A stretch of 64,000 nucleotides of DNA from an uncultured Flavobacteriales bacterium (GCA_937899835.1 CALCCE010000267.1:1-64000), one strand, 5' to 3'; shown: positions 19,603 through 27,983, counted from the first letter of the stretch. A program made the numbers and translations. The notes: generated from the letters alone by a model not told the origin.

Positions 19603-20538
19603 TTAATCTTTTGCCGAGGACAATTCCGCCAACAAGCCTTCTCTTAAAGCATAAGCGGATGACTTTACCCCTTGGATGGGTAGGCGGTCTAAAATCCAGA
19701 AGATGACCAGCGAAGCCACCACCATCATGTCGGCCCGAAAAGGAATCAGGCCATTGATTTGTAATCGTTCCTGAAGGGTAAGCTTCAATATCTCGGCATG
19801 AAGCTGGAACAGCTCTTCCAAAGAGAAAGTGTAACCAATCGTATCCAAAGGCAAAGAACGACCCTGCTTGCGCAAGTGGAGGATATTGGCCAGTGAATCA
19901 AAACTTCCCGATGAACCAATTAAGGTGTCTACCGGGAATTGCTGTACAGCTTGAGAGAGGGGAGCCAAAGCCTGGTCGAGGTGGGTCAGCAATCGGTTGA
20001 TTTCTTGGGAAGCCATGGGTTCGTGGTGGTGAAAAGCCTGTTTGAGTCTGGCGACACCTACCGGGAAGCTCTGCCGCCAAAACAAAGTGTGTTGGTTGGC
20101 AATGATAAATTCAATACTCCCGCCACCGATATCTACAATCAACTGAGGCGAATTGCCAAGGTCGACCGCTTGTCTTACGCCCAGGTAGATCAAGCGCGCT
20201 TCTTCATCACCATCGATCACTCGAATGTCTCCCTGAATGATCGCTTGTGCCTGGATTAAAAAGTCTTCACGATTAGTAGTGGACCGCAAAGCAGAGGTCG
20301 CTACACCGAGTAATTGGGATACCTTATATAAGGAAGCCTTTTCGCGAAAGGTTTTTAGGGCTTCCAAGCCCCTTTGAAATGGGGCTGGTTGAATCGCTCC
20401 GTCCGTACTGAACTCCAACAGTTTGACCGGTACGCGTTCTGCGTACAGCTCCTTCCACCCTTGGTCGGAGATTGCCGCCACCAGTAGGTTGAAGGTGTTG
20501 CTCCCTAAATCAATAACACCGTAGGGCATTTGTGCCAT
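19603..20538 (-). CDS. Exopolyphosphatase / pppGpp phosphatase family protein (Ppx/GppA)
   Basis: A 311-aa protein of the ASKHA fold. Family motifs are GVIDLGSNTFNLLV (phosphate loop 1), GVATSALRS, DGDEEARLIYLGV with the catalytic Glu region, and VDIGGGSIEF (phosphate loop 2). It has only the Ppx/GppA catalytic core; the C-terminal HD-like domain of the ~500-aa E. coli enzymes is absent, as is common for the short form. It may hydrolyse polyphosphate or pppGpp; sequence alone does not decide. The ATG at 20538 overlaps the TGA of the upstream ABC permease by one base, which suggests translational coupling. The operon is ATPase, permease, phosphatase. Confidence 0.88.
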   Translation of the reverse strand: MAQMPYGVIDLGSNTFNLLVAAISDQGWKELYAERVPVKLLEFSTDGAIQPAPFQRGLEALKTFREKASLYKVSQLLGVATSALRSTTNREDFLIQAQAIIQGDIRVIDGDEEARLIYLGVRQAVDLGNSPQLIVDIGGGSIEFIIANQHTLFWRQSFPVGVARLKQAFHHHEPMASQEINRLLTHLDQALAPLSQAVQQFPVDTLIGSSGSFDSLANILHLRKQGRSLPLDTIGYTFSLEELFQLHAEILKLTLQERLQINGLIPFRADMMVVASLVIFWILDRLPIQGVKSSAYALREGLLAELSSAKD

Positions 20539-21899
20539 CAACCTTTATAGGTCACCCACTTCAGCAGTTCCCGGTAGTTGGTCTTTTTCCCATACATCAA
20601 GATGCCAGTGCGGTAGATCCTACCAGCAACCCAGGTCATGGTCAGGAAGGTGGCAACCAGCAAAAACATGCTCAAGCCCAGTTCCCACCCCGGTACATTG
20701 GCCATCGACTCCCGCACCATCATCACAATAGGGGAGGTGAAGGGGATGATGCTGAACCAAAAGGCAGCCGGACCGTCAGGGTTTTCAATGACAATAAAAG
20801 AAACTATGTAGCCCAGCATTAGCGGTAAGGTAACCGGCAGCATAAACTGCTGGGTATCGGTTTCGCTATCTACCGCAGAACCCACCGCGGCAAACATGGC
20901 GGCATAAAGCAGGTAGCCACCAGAGAAATAGAACATGAACAATAAAATCAGTTTGGTCCATGGAGTTTCAGAAATCTGTTGGATGATTTTTCCCTCCAGC
21001 GCGGGCGCCTGACCAACCTCTGCACTCATTTGTTTGGCCATTTCGGGTGTCATTTGCTGATACTGTGCCGCCACTTCGGCACCATCGTAGTTGGCACCCA
21101 CAATTGCAGTGGAGACCAATACTGAAAGCACTCCCGATAAAATGATCCACAAGGCGAATTGGGTAAGACTAACCAGCCAAACGCCAGCAATCTTTCCAAG
21201 CATCAAAGTGAAGGGACGCACCGACGAAATGATGACCTCTACAATTCGGTTGGTTTTCTCTTCGATCACTCCACGCATCACTTGAACCCCGAAGAGCATC
21301 ACAAAAAGATAGATCAGGATGCCGAAGACAAAACCCGGCACAGCATCGGCATTGTTCACCTCCTTTTCTCCACCGTCCGAGTCAAACTTCACCAAATCGA
21401 TGATCACCGATGAACTTGCCCTGCGAAAACCCTCCACCACGCTGGAGTCGATTTGCGATTCGGCCACCATTTGCCGAATGATCAAACGCTCCAAAATGGA
21501 TTCCATCCGGTTTTCCAAATCCCGTTGAATGCGTTGGCTCGGCTGCTTCTTAAAGAGCAACTTGACCTTTTTTACCTTAATGTCATCTTCTGACTTAAAA
21601 GGAATCCAAAGTAAACTCGTGTAGTTCGATTCCTTAAAAAGCATCCGTGCTTCGTCCAGCCCGATTTCTGCATAATCTACCTTGAGCACATCGTTGTCGA
21701 TTTTCGACAGCGACTGGTATACGCCACCCTCATCGGCGACCAACATTTTTTGGTCTTCGCTTTCCGCCAACGAAAGCCATATAACGACCCCGAAAAAGCC
21801 AGCGATGAGCAGTGGGCCAAGCAAAGTCATGATGAGGAAAGAGCGTTTGCGTACCCGGGTAAAGTATTCCCGGCGAATGATAAGTCCTATTTTATTCAT
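20538..21899 (-). CDS. ABC-2 type transporter permease (NatB-like)
   Basis: A 453-aa membrane protein of the ABC-2/NatB type. One N-terminal transmembrane helix (about 22-46) is followed by a large extracytoplasmic region (about 47-185), then five further helices towards the C-terminus (for example GFVFGILIYLFVMLFGVQVM, and VWLVSLTQFALWIILSGVL). This is the usual topology of the NatB/YhaP family, which exports ions, drugs or lipid-like compounds. The substrate is unknown here. Its start codon overlaps the TGA of the ATPase gene by four bases (ATGA), so the two are translated together and presumably form one transporter. Confidence 0.9.
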   Translation of the reverse strand: MNKIGLIIRREYFTRVRKRSFLIMTLLGPLLIAGFFGVVIWLSLAESEDQKMLVADEGGVYQSLSKIDNDVLKVDYAEIGLDEARMLFKESNYTSLLWIPFKSEDDIKVKKVKLLFKKQPSQRIQRDLENRMESILERLIIRQMVAESQIDSSVVEGFRRASSSVIIDLVKFDSDGGEKEVNNADAVPGFVFGILIYLFVMLFGVQVMRGVIEEKTNRIVEVIISSVRPFTLMLGKIAGVWLVSLTQFALWIILSGVLSVLVSTAIVGANYDGAEVAAQYQQMTPEMAKQMSAEVGQAPALEGKIIQQISETPWTKLILLFMFYFSGGYLLYAAMFAAVGSAVDSETDTQQFMLPVTLPLMLGYIVSFIVIENPDGPAAFWFSIIPFTSPIVMMVRESMANVPGWELGLSMFLLVATFLTMTWVAGRIYRTGILMYGKKTNYRELLKWVTYKG

Positions 21900-22858
21900 G
21901 GCTGGGAAGGAGTTTGAGCGGCCGTAGCAGCCTCGTTAATCTCGGTTACTTTCTTGATGAAGATATCGTTCATCGAAGGGATCACTTCATTGAAGGCATG
22001 AATATTCACCACGTTAACAATGGTGCGTAGCAGGTCATTGGGTTGATTGTTGCGCAGCAGTCGAATCTTCGCTTCAATCACACCATCCTTGTTTTCGTCC
22101 GACATCTTCACCAACTCAAATCCCGTCCACAAGGCATTGGTAAAACTCAACGTGTTGCCGGTAAACAGCACCTCCCAAATGTTGTCCTTGTTTTCCTTCT
22201 TCACCTGCTTCATCGACCCGTCCAGAATTTTCTGCGAACGGTTGATGAGTGCAATGTGGTCACAGATTTCTTCCACCGAACCCATGTTGTGGGTCGAGAA
22301 AATAATGGTCGCACCCTTTTCGCGGAGCAAACGAATTTCCGCTTTCACCAAATTGGTATTGATCGGATCAAAACCGCTGAAAGGTTCGTCGAGAATAAGC
22401 AGTTCGGGCTCGTGTAAAACGGTAGTAATGAACTGCACCTTTTGCGCCATACCTTTCGAAAGCTCCTCTACCTTTTTGCCCCACCAGGCTCCAATCTCAA
22501 ACTTTTCAAACCATTCTTTGAGCTTTTTGCGCGCTTCTCGTCGGTGCATTCCTTTCAGTTGTGCCAGGTATAGGGCTTGTTCCCCTACCTTCATCTTTTT
22601 GTACAGGCCACGTTCTTCGGGGAGGTAGCCAATCCGGCTAATGTGCTCGGGCGAAAGGGTTTGGCCATCGAAAGTCACCGTACCTGAATCAGGTCCGGTA
22701 ATTTGGTTGATGATACGAATGAGTGTGGTCTTTCCGGCACCGTTGGGGCCCAACAGTCCAAAGATGCTTTGTTTCGGAATGGCAATAGATACATCATCCA
22801 GTGCCTGGTGATTGCCATAGCGCTTGGAAATGTTTTCCGCCTGTAGGAGAGTGTTCAT
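21896..22858 (-). CDS. ABC transporter ATP-binding protein (NatA-like)
   Basis: The ATPase subunit for the adjacent ABC-2 permease. From the ATG at 22858 it is 320 aa (MNTLLQAENISKRYG). Walker A is GPNGAGKTT, the Q-loop region GYLPEERGLY, the signature LSKGMAQK, Walker B LLILDEPFSGFDP, and the H-loop STHNMG. A C-terminal extension of about 100 residues after the nucleotide-binding domain matches the NatA/YhaQ group (DUF4162-like). A longer reading frame runs to 22888, but that extra part overlaps the dnaJ terminator hairpin, so the 22858 start is preferred. No clear promoter was found between the dnaJ terminator and this start. Confidence 0.9.
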   Translation of the reverse strand: MNTLLQAENISKRYGNHQALDDVSIAIPKQSIFGLLGPNGAGKTTLIRIINQITGPDSGTVTFDGQTLSPEHISRIGYLPEERGLYKKMKVGEQALYLAQLKGMHRREARKKLKEWFEKFEIGAWWGKKVEELSKGMAQKVQFITTVLHEPELLILDEPFSGFDPINTNLVKAEIRLLREKGATIIFSTHNMGSVEEICDHIALINRSQKILDGSMKQVKKENKDNIWEVLFTGNTLSFTNALWTGFELVKMSDENKDGVIEAKIRLLRNNQPNDLLRTIVNVVNIHAFNEVIPSMNDIFIKKVTEINEAATAAQTPSQP

Positions 22859-22874
22859 AGTGGGGTAATAAAAA

Positions 22875-22902
22875 AAGCTATCCCGCAAAGGCAGGATAGC
22901 TT
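22875..22902 (-). terminator. Rho-independent terminator after grpE-dnaJ
   Basis: Stem AAGCTATCC / GGATAGCTT around a GC-rich loop, followed on the minus strand by TTTTATTACC. It lies 38 bases past the dnaJ stop codon and only 17 bases before the start of the ABC ATPase gene. Confidence 0.85.
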
Positions 22903-22939
22903 ATAAAATTATTAGGTCTTTGCCAGTTTGCCAAACGAC

Positions 22940-24061
22940 TCAATTGAAGTACTCTTTCATTCGGCTGAAGAAATTTTTCTCTTTGCCCGTTGGGCTCGGA
23001 CGGAAATTATCTGACTCCCGAAGTTTTTCAAGCATTTTCTTTTCTTCACTGTTCAGGGTTTGCGGAGTCCAAACGTTGACTGTTACCAGCAAGTCTCCGC
23101 GGCCGTAGGCTTGCACCGAAGGCAGTCCTTTGCCTTTTAGGCGAAGGATTTTTCCAGACTGTGTACCCGGGGCAACTTTGATTTTTGCTTTGCCGCTAAT
23201 CGTCGGAATTTCAGCAGTGTTACCCAATGTGGCATCTGCAAAATTGACGTACAAGTCGTAATATAAGTTTTGGCCGTCCCGCGAAAGATCCTGGTGAGGA
23301 ATTTCTTCAATCACCACCAGCAGGTCGCCTGGAACACCGCCCATTGGAGCCGCATTTCCTTTGCCCCGCATCGACAGTTGCATGCCATCTTCTACGCCAG
23401 CAGGAATTTCGATTTCGATAGTCGTCTCCTCACGCACCAAGCCGTTCTCGTCAGATCCCGGAGGACGCTTAGTTACCGATTGTCCCGAGCCACTGCAGGT
23501 GGAGCAAGTAGATGCCGTTTGCATTTGTCCCAGAATCGTGCTGGTCACCCGCATTATTCGGCCGGTTCCTCTACAAGTGTTACAAGTAGTGTACTCCACC
23601 CCGGGAGCGTTCACCAATTTGTTGACCTTGATTCTTTTCTGGACACCGTTGGCAATCTCTTCTATGGTAAGCTTTAGCTTAATGCGCAGGTTGGAACCTT
23701 TCATGGTTGCCCGGCGACCACCACGGCCTCCGCCACCTCCACCAAAACCGAAAGCACCACCAAAAATATCTCCGAACTGATCGAAGATATCCTCCATGTT
23801 CATGTTGTGGAAACCTCCACCGCCTCCGGCCGCTCCACCCAGTCCGGCGTGGCCAAACTGATCGTAGCGCTGCTTTTTCTCTGGATTGCTAAGTACCTCG
23901 TAGGCCTCGGCCGCTTCTTTAAAGTTCTCTTCCGCTTCTTTATCACCCGGGTTTTTATCCGGGTGATACTTGATGGCCATCTTGCGGTAAGCCTTTTTGA
24001 TCTCCGACTCGGAAGCGCTGCGTGTTACGCCCAGAACTTCGTAAAAATCACGTTTTGCCAT
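22940..24061 (-). CDS. dnaJ: Chaperone protein DnaJ with a reduced zinc domain
   Basis: A 373-aa Hsp40 co-chaperone that stimulates DnaK ATPase and delivers unfolded substrates. The J domain (1-70) has the HPD motif at 33-35; a Gly/Phe-rich linker covers 71-117; the zinc domain is at about 155-200; two beta-sandwich substrate domains and a dimerisation tail follow. Canonical DnaJ has four CxxCxGxG motifs. Here only two remain, CNTCRGTG (C160, C163) and CSTCSGSG (C186, C189). Their spacing matches motifs 2 and 3 of E. coli, the zinc-II site that matters for DnaK cooperation. The other site is replaced by non-Cys sequence. It lies 18 bases behind grpE in one operon; dnaK is not in the window. 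Confidence 0.97.
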   Translation of the reverse strand: MAKRDFYEVLGVTRSASESEIKKAYRKMAIKYHPDKNPGDKEAEENFKEAAEAYEVLSNPEKKQRYDQFGHAGLGGAAGGGGGFHNMNMEDIFDQFGDIFGGAFGFGGGGGGRGGRRATMKGSNLRIKLKLTIEEIANGVQKRIKVNKLVNAPGVEYTTCNTCRGTGRIMRVTSTILGQMQTASTCSTCSGSGQSVTKRPPGSDENGLVREETTIEIEIPAGVEDGMQLSMRGKGNAAPMGGVPGDLLVVIEEIPHQDLSRDGQNLYYDLYVNFADATLGNTAEIPTISGKAKIKVAPGTQSGKILRLKGKGLPSVQAYGRGDLLVTVNVWTPQTLNSEEKKMLEKLRESDNFRPSPTGKEKNFFSRMKEYFN

Positions 24062-24079
24062 GCTGTCCCTTTCCTTCGC

Positions 24080-24655
24080 TTAGTCCCCGATCACCACTTT
24101 GGCATACCGGATTACTTTATCGTTGAGGTAGTATCCTTTTTCCATCACGTCCACTACCTTGCCTTTCAAGTCGTCCGATGGAGCCGGTATTTTAGTCAGT
24201 GCCTCATGGAGGTCCAAATCGAACTCCTTGCCGTAGGCTTCCACCTCTTTTAATCCTTTTCCGGTAAGCAGGTTGGCAAACTTTTGATGCAGTAAGCCAA
24301 AACCTTCCTTGATGGCAGTCAGATCTTCCGACTTTTCATTGGAGGCAATGGCCCGCTCAAAGTCATCCAGCACCGGAAGTAAATCTTTGATCACGCCCTC
24401 ACCGGCCGTTTTAATCAATTCGATGCGCTCTTTGGCGGTTCGCCTGCGGAAATTTTCGAATTCCGCATACAAACGTTTGTACTTGTCTTGTGCTTCCAGC
24501 AATTGATCTTCCGCACTTGGTTCAGCCTTCTTAGTGGCCTCAGTATCGGTTTCGTTCGCTTCAGCGTTGTCAGCAGGGGCCTCCTGTGCTTCGCTGGTTT
24601 CGGTAGACTCCATTTCTTCTTCGTTCGGAATAGCTTCTTGCTCTTTCGTACTCAT
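24080..24655 (-). CDS. grpE: Nucleotide exchange factor GrpE
   Basis: A 191-aa GrpE, the exchange factor that releases ADP from DnaK. An acidic, low-complexity N-terminal segment rich in Glu, Thr and Ala (1-50) precedes the long dimerising helix (about 50-110, AQDKYKRLYAEFENFRRRT) and the beta-wing domain (about 135-191, LNDKVIRYAKVVIG). It is the first gene of the grpE-dnaJ heat-shock operon. A hairpin-forming inverted repeat lies 44-73 bases upstream of its ATG. The nearest promoter-like sequence is a weak TTTG-N21-GCAATTTG (minus strand, 24722-24690). Confidence 0.96.
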   Translation of the reverse strand: MSTKEQEAIPNEEEMESTETSEAQEAPADNAEANETDTEATKKAEPSAEDQLLEAQDKYKRLYAEFENFRRRTAKERIELIKTAGEGVIKDLLPVLDDFERAIASNEKSEDLTAIKEGFGLLHQKFANLLTGKGLKEVEAYGKEFDLDLHEALTKIPAPSDDLKGKVVDVMEKGYYLNDKVIRYAKVVIGD

Positions 24656-24698
24656 GATTGCTGATTTGATGAGTTAGCCCCGCGCAATGCAAATTGCC

Positions 24699-24728
24699 TG
24701 CCAACGGACGCCGTCCGTCAAATTGGCA
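24699..24728 (-). promoter_or_regulatory. Inverted repeat upstream of grpE-dnaJ
   Basis: Arms TGCCA-ACGGAC and GTCCGT-TGGCA around GCC, with a 5-base bulge (CAAAT) on one side. They give 11 paired positions in the 5' region of the heat-shock operon. The repeat is not followed by a T-run and is separate from the tlpA terminator. It is not the CIRCE element (TTAGCACTC-N9-GAGTGCTAA). It may be a repressor operator or an mRNA structure; its function is unknown. Confidence 0.5.
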
Positions 24729-24764
24729 CAATGCTTCGCCAAATGGGTCGGCAAAAATAAGAAA

Positions 24765-24782
24765 CCCCGGTGGAAACCGGGG
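24765..24782 (-). terminator. Rho-independent terminator of the DUF4290-murA-tlpA operon
   Basis: A perfect 7-bp stem CCCCGGT / ACCGGGG with loop GGAA, followed on the minus strand by TTTCTTATTTTT. It lies 29 bases past the stop codon of the second tlpA gene. Confidence 0.88.
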
Positions 24783-24811
24783 AATCACAATGCATTTGAA
24801 AGGAAATGGCC

Positions 24812-25354
24812 TTAGCCCTCTGACAGGTGCTTGGCCAATGTGGCATGCAAGCTGGGCCCTCTCAGGTTTTTGGCGAGAATAATTCCGTTCGCGTCAATCA
24901 AAAAGCTGTAGGGAATGCCGCGTACCTCATAGGCGCGACTGGCCATTTGCTGGTTGTCCCAAACATGGGCCGGCCAGCTTAGATTATCTTGCTTAATAGC
25001 TTGTAGCCATGGGGCTTTTTGGCGGTCGAGCGACACGCTAAAAATCTCAAAGCCATCAGCATTTTTAAAATTTGCCTCGTGGAATTCTTTGTAAGCATTC
25101 ACTACGTTAGGGTTTTCCCTACGGCAAGGACCACACCAAGACGCCCAGAAATCGAGCAACACCATTTTGCCGCGCAATTCCGAAAGTTTTATCGATTCCC
25201 CAGCCGGGTTTTTCAATTCAATGTCAGGAGCCATATTGCCCACTTTGATCCCTACGATGCCTTGTGGCGTTTTGGGGGTCCAACCACCTATCAAAAGCAT
25301 AATTGCCAAGGCAGTGGTGACCGGAAGGGCCTTCTTTATCCAAGTGTTCATCAT
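24812..25354 (-). CDS. TlpA-like thioredoxin-fold protein, second copy
   Basis: A 180-aa membrane-anchored or periplasmic thiol-disulfide oxidoreductase of the TlpA/ResA family. An N-terminal hydrophobic segment (about 9-24) acts as signal or anchor. The thioredoxin fold carries the redox motif CGPC at C74/C77 (WASWCGPC), and the cis-Pro region is GIPYSFLID. Relatives reduce apocytochrome c or other exported proteins. It is about half-identical to the gene just upstream, including ENPNVVNAY directly after the active site, so the pair arose by tandem duplication. Its ATG overlaps the TGA of the first copy by four bases. Confidence 0.9.
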   Translation of the reverse strand: MMNTWIKKALPVTTALAIMLLIGGWTPKTPQGIVGIKVGNMAPDIELKNPAGESIKLSELRGKMVLLDFWASWCGPCRRENPNVVNAYKEFHEANFKNADGFEIFSVSLDRQKAPWLQAIKQDNLSWPAHVWDNQQMASRAYEVRGIPYSFLIDANGIILAKNLRGPSLHATLAKHLSEG

Positions 25355-25917
25355 CCCTGTGTGTCTTTTTTAGTCTTCTTCGCCTTTTTAAAGGCTTTAA
25401 CGTATTTATCCAACTCTTGGTGCAGGGCCATGCCTCGAAGGTTTTTGGCAACAATCACTCCGTTGGCGTCTACCAAAAAGCTGGACGGGATCGACCGAAC
25501 ATTGTAAGAGGCTGCAGCCTCACTGCTCCAGAATTTCAGGTCACTTACATGAGCCTCCCAGGCCAAGCCGTCCTTTTCGATGGCTTTTTCCCAAGGTCCT
25601 TTAGAACGATCTAAGGAAACACTATAAATCTCAAAGCCTTTGGCCTCTTTCCATTTGGCATTGGAATACTTGTGGTAAGCGTTTACTACGTTGGGGTTTT
25701 CACGACGACAGGGGCCACACCAGGAAGCCCAAAAATCGATCAAAACCATTTTTCCACGAAGTGAGGAAAGCGTGATCACCTTTCCATCGGGATTTTCCAG
25801 GGCAATTTCAGGCGCCATATCACCAATGTTGGTACCAACGGACGGGCCGCTAAATGTAAACTGGTAGGAAAAGCCCGCGATGGCAAGAATGCCTGCAATA
25901 ACCATCCATTTTTTCAT
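25351..25917 (-). CDS. TlpA-like thioredoxin-fold protein, first copy
   Basis: A 188-aa TlpA/ResA-family protein. A hydrophobic N-terminal segment (about 3-20) exports or anchors it. The thioredoxin motif CGPC lies at C67/C70 and the cis-Pro segment is SIPSSFLVD. The C-terminus is Lys-rich (KAFKKAKKTKKDT), unlike its tandem copy. It starts 13 bases after murA and is translationally coupled to the second copy, so both probably belong to the DUF4290-murA operon. The substrates are unknown; a link to the cell envelope is suggested only by the neighbours. Confidence 0.9.
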   Translation of the reverse strand: MKKWMVIAGILAIAGFSYQFTFSGPSVGTNIGDMAPEIALENPDGKVITLSSLRGKMVLIDFWASWCGPCRRENPNVVNAYHKYSNAKWKEAKGFEIYSVSLDRSKGPWEKAIEKDGLAWEAHVSDLKFWSSEAAASYNVRSIPSSFLVDANGVIVAKNLRGMALHQELDKYVKAFKKAKKTKKDTQG

Positions 25918-25930
25918 AATCGTAGTTCTT

Positions 25931-27238
25931 TTAAGTGTGCCTTACAATTTGGGCACCAATGTTTTGGAGTCGGGTATCGATGTGCTGATACCCACGGTCA
26001 ATCTGTTCAATGTTTCGAATGATGCTGGTTCCCTCTGCCGAAAGAGCCGCAATCAACAACGAAACCCCGGCACGAATATCCGGTGAAGTCATTTCAATCC
26101 CCCGCAATGGATATTGACGATTGAGGCCGATAACCGTTGCCCGGTGAGGATCGCACAAAATAATTTGTGCACCCATGTCGATGAGTTTGTCCACGAAGAA
26201 AAGGCGGCTCTCAAACATTTTTTGATGAACGAGTACACTGCCCTTGGCTTGTGTGGCTACCACCAGCACTATGCTCAAAAGGTCGGGTGTGAAACCAGGC
26301 CATGGTGCATCGGCAATGGTGAGGATTGAACCGTCTATAAAGGTATCAATTTCGTAGCGTTCCTGCTCCGGGATATACAAATCGTCTCCCCTTAGCTCAA
26401 TTTGAATGCCAAGTTTGCGAAACACCTCAGGGATCATGCCCAAGTCGGGGTAGCTCACTCCTTTAATAGTGATCTCACTGCGGGTCATGGCAGCTAAGCC
26501 AATGAAACTGCCAATCTCAATCATGTCTGGCAGTATACGGTGCTCACAACCGCCCATGTAGTCCACTCCTTCAATGGTGAGCAAGTTGGAGCCGATGCCT
26601 GAAATTTTGGCACCCATACGCACCAACATTTTACACAGCTGCTGCAGATAAGGTTCACAAGCTGCGTTGTAGATGGTCGTAGTGCCTTTGGCCATCACTG
26701 CGGTCATCACCACATTGGCCGTTCCAGTTACCGAGGCCTCGTCCAGCAGCATGAAGGTGCCTTTGAGGTTTTCGCCACTGGCGCGGTAAAAGTTGGTTTT
26801 GGAATCGTATTCAAAAGTAGCTCCCAAGCGCTGGAAACCGATGAAGTGCGTATCCAACCTACGGCGACCAATTTTGTCGCCTCCGGGCTTAGGAATATAG
26901 CCTTTGCCAAAGCGGGCCAACAACGGTCCAACGATCATGATCGAGCCGCGCAGTCCAGATCCTTTCTGTTTGAATTCCTCAGTATTGAGGTATTCCAGGT
27001 CAACTTCTGCCGCAATAAATTCGTACGTCGATTCGTCCAATTGCGTCACCGAAACTCCAAGCGACCGCAAGAGGTCAATGAGTTTGTTGACGTCCCTAAT
27101 ATTGGGAATATTAGAAATGGTCACCTTCTCCGGGGTTAGCAGAACCGCACAGAGAATTTGAAGCGCTTCGTTTTTGGCGCCTTGGGGGGTAAGTTCTCCA
27201 CGGAGTTGTTGGCCTCCGGTGATCTCAAAAAAACTCAT
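25931..27238 (-). CDS. murA: UDP-N-acetylglucosamine 1-carboxyvinyltransferase MurA
   Basis: This enzyme catalyses the first committed step of peptidoglycan synthesis, transfer of enolpyruvate from PEP to UDP-GlcNAc in the cytoplasm. From the ATG at 27238 (MSFFEITGG) it is 435 aa, close to the usual ~420-440. The K22-N23 pair (AKNEAL) and two EPSP-synthase-like inside-out barrel domains are present. The catalytic loop reads KPGGDKIGRR, with Asp at residue 121, where E. coli MurA has Cys115. Asp here keeps activity but removes the thiol alkylated by fosfomycin, as known in Mycobacterium and Chlamydia. The longer upstream frame (to 27280) has no recognisable homology. It lies 46 bases behind the DUF4290 gene. 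Confidence 0.97.
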   Translation of the reverse strand: MSFFEITGGQQLRGELTPQGAKNEALQILCAVLLTPEKVTISNIPNIRDVNKLIDLLRSLGVSVTQLDESTYEFIAAEVDLEYLNTEEFKQKGSGLRGSIMIVGPLLARFGKGYIPKPGGDKIGRRRLDTHFIGFQRLGATFEYDSKTNFYRASGENLKGTFMLLDEASVTGTANVVMTAVMAKGTTTIYNAACEPYLQQLCKMLVRMGAKISGIGSNLLTIEGVDYMGGCEHRILPDMIEIGSFIGLAAMTRSEITIKGVSYPDLGMIPEVFRKLGIQIELRGDDLYIPEQERYEIDTFIDGSILTIADAPWPGFTPDLLSIVLVVATQAKGSVLVHQKMFESRLFFVDKLIDMGAQIILCDPHRATVIGLNRQYPLRGIEMTSPDIRAGVSLLIAALSAEGTSIIRNIEQIDRGYQHIDTRLQNIGAQIVRHT

Positions 27239-27284
27239 GGTGTGATTGGGATAGGGGATGTCCGGAAGCGTAAGCTGCAAACGT

Positions 27285-27896
27285 TCAATGGCGCTTCTTC
27301 CTGGAGTTCTTGGATTTTGATTTGGTCTTTTTCTTTTTGTTGCGCGACAGAATGTCGTTTGTAGCGTCCAAGGTGAAACCTTCCGAGGGTTTCAGTTTGC
27401 CTTCTGACATCCGGTCAAGGTGGTCGAATATGACCTGGTCATTCACCGAGTCTCGGTTCCAGCTCAGGTAACTGCGTTTCATCAGGTTGGCCAACACACC
27501 GGCCATATACGCCTTGTCATCGCCATCCTCTTTGTCTGCCAGAGAATCAATCATCAACTCAACCGACTTGCCGTAGTGTTTGAAACGAATGGAGCGAGAA
27601 GGGTAGGGAACGGGTTCCGGCTTTTGCTTGCGCAAATCTTCTTTGGGTACATCATAAGGACAATCTACGTCCAACTTGAATTCTGATATCAAAAAGAGGT
27701 GTGTCCAAAGTTTTTGGTGATAATCTTCTACCTCTTTCACCGATGGGTTCAGTTGAGCCATCATGCTCACAATAGAGCGGGCAGCCTTGTTGCGTTCCTC
27801 GCGGTCTTCTAACTCACAGGCTTGTTCGACCATTTGTTGGATATGGCGACCATATTCGCGCATTTCCATTACCGGCCGACTAGTATTGTAGTCCAT
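27285..27896 (-). CDS. DUF4290 family protein
   Basis: A 203-aa cytoplasmic protein of the DUF4290 family, recognised from the start MDYNTSRPVMEMREYGRHI and the helix around RNKAARSIVSMMAQLNP. This family is widespread in Bacteroidota and its function is unknown. The sequence is mostly alpha-helical, without signal peptide or transmembrane segments, and ends in a very basic Lys/Ser/Arg tail (about 183-203) that may bind nucleic acid or another acidic surface. It is the first gene of the operon with murA, which hints at a role in growth or envelope synthesis, but that is only context. Confidence 0.85.
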   Translation of the reverse strand: MDYNTSRPVMEMREYGRHIQQMVEQACELEDREERNKAARSIVSMMAQLNPSVKEVEDYHQKLWTHLFLISEFKLDVDCPYDVPKEDLRKQKPEPVPYPSRSIRFKHYGKSVELMIDSLADKEDGDDKAYMAGVLANLMKRSYLSWNRDSVNDQVIFDHLDRMSEGKLKPSEGFTLDATNDILSRNKKKKTKSKSKNSRKKRH

Positions 27897-27951
27897 TAAT
27901 CAGGAATAAAGTAATTCGAAATAAGGGTCTGAAAATTATTCAGGGAGAGGC

Positions 27952-27983
27952 CAAATGTAGCCAATTCCATAAGAAGCCCCAAA
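27952..27983 (-). promoter_or_regulatory. Predicted promoter of the DUF4290-murA-tlpA-tlpA operon
   Basis: Read on the minus strand: TTTG (27983-27980), 20 bases, TACATTTG (27959-27952). Both boxes match the Bacteroidota consensus fully. The transcript would have a leader of about 50 bases before the ATG at 27896. Confidence 0.8.
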
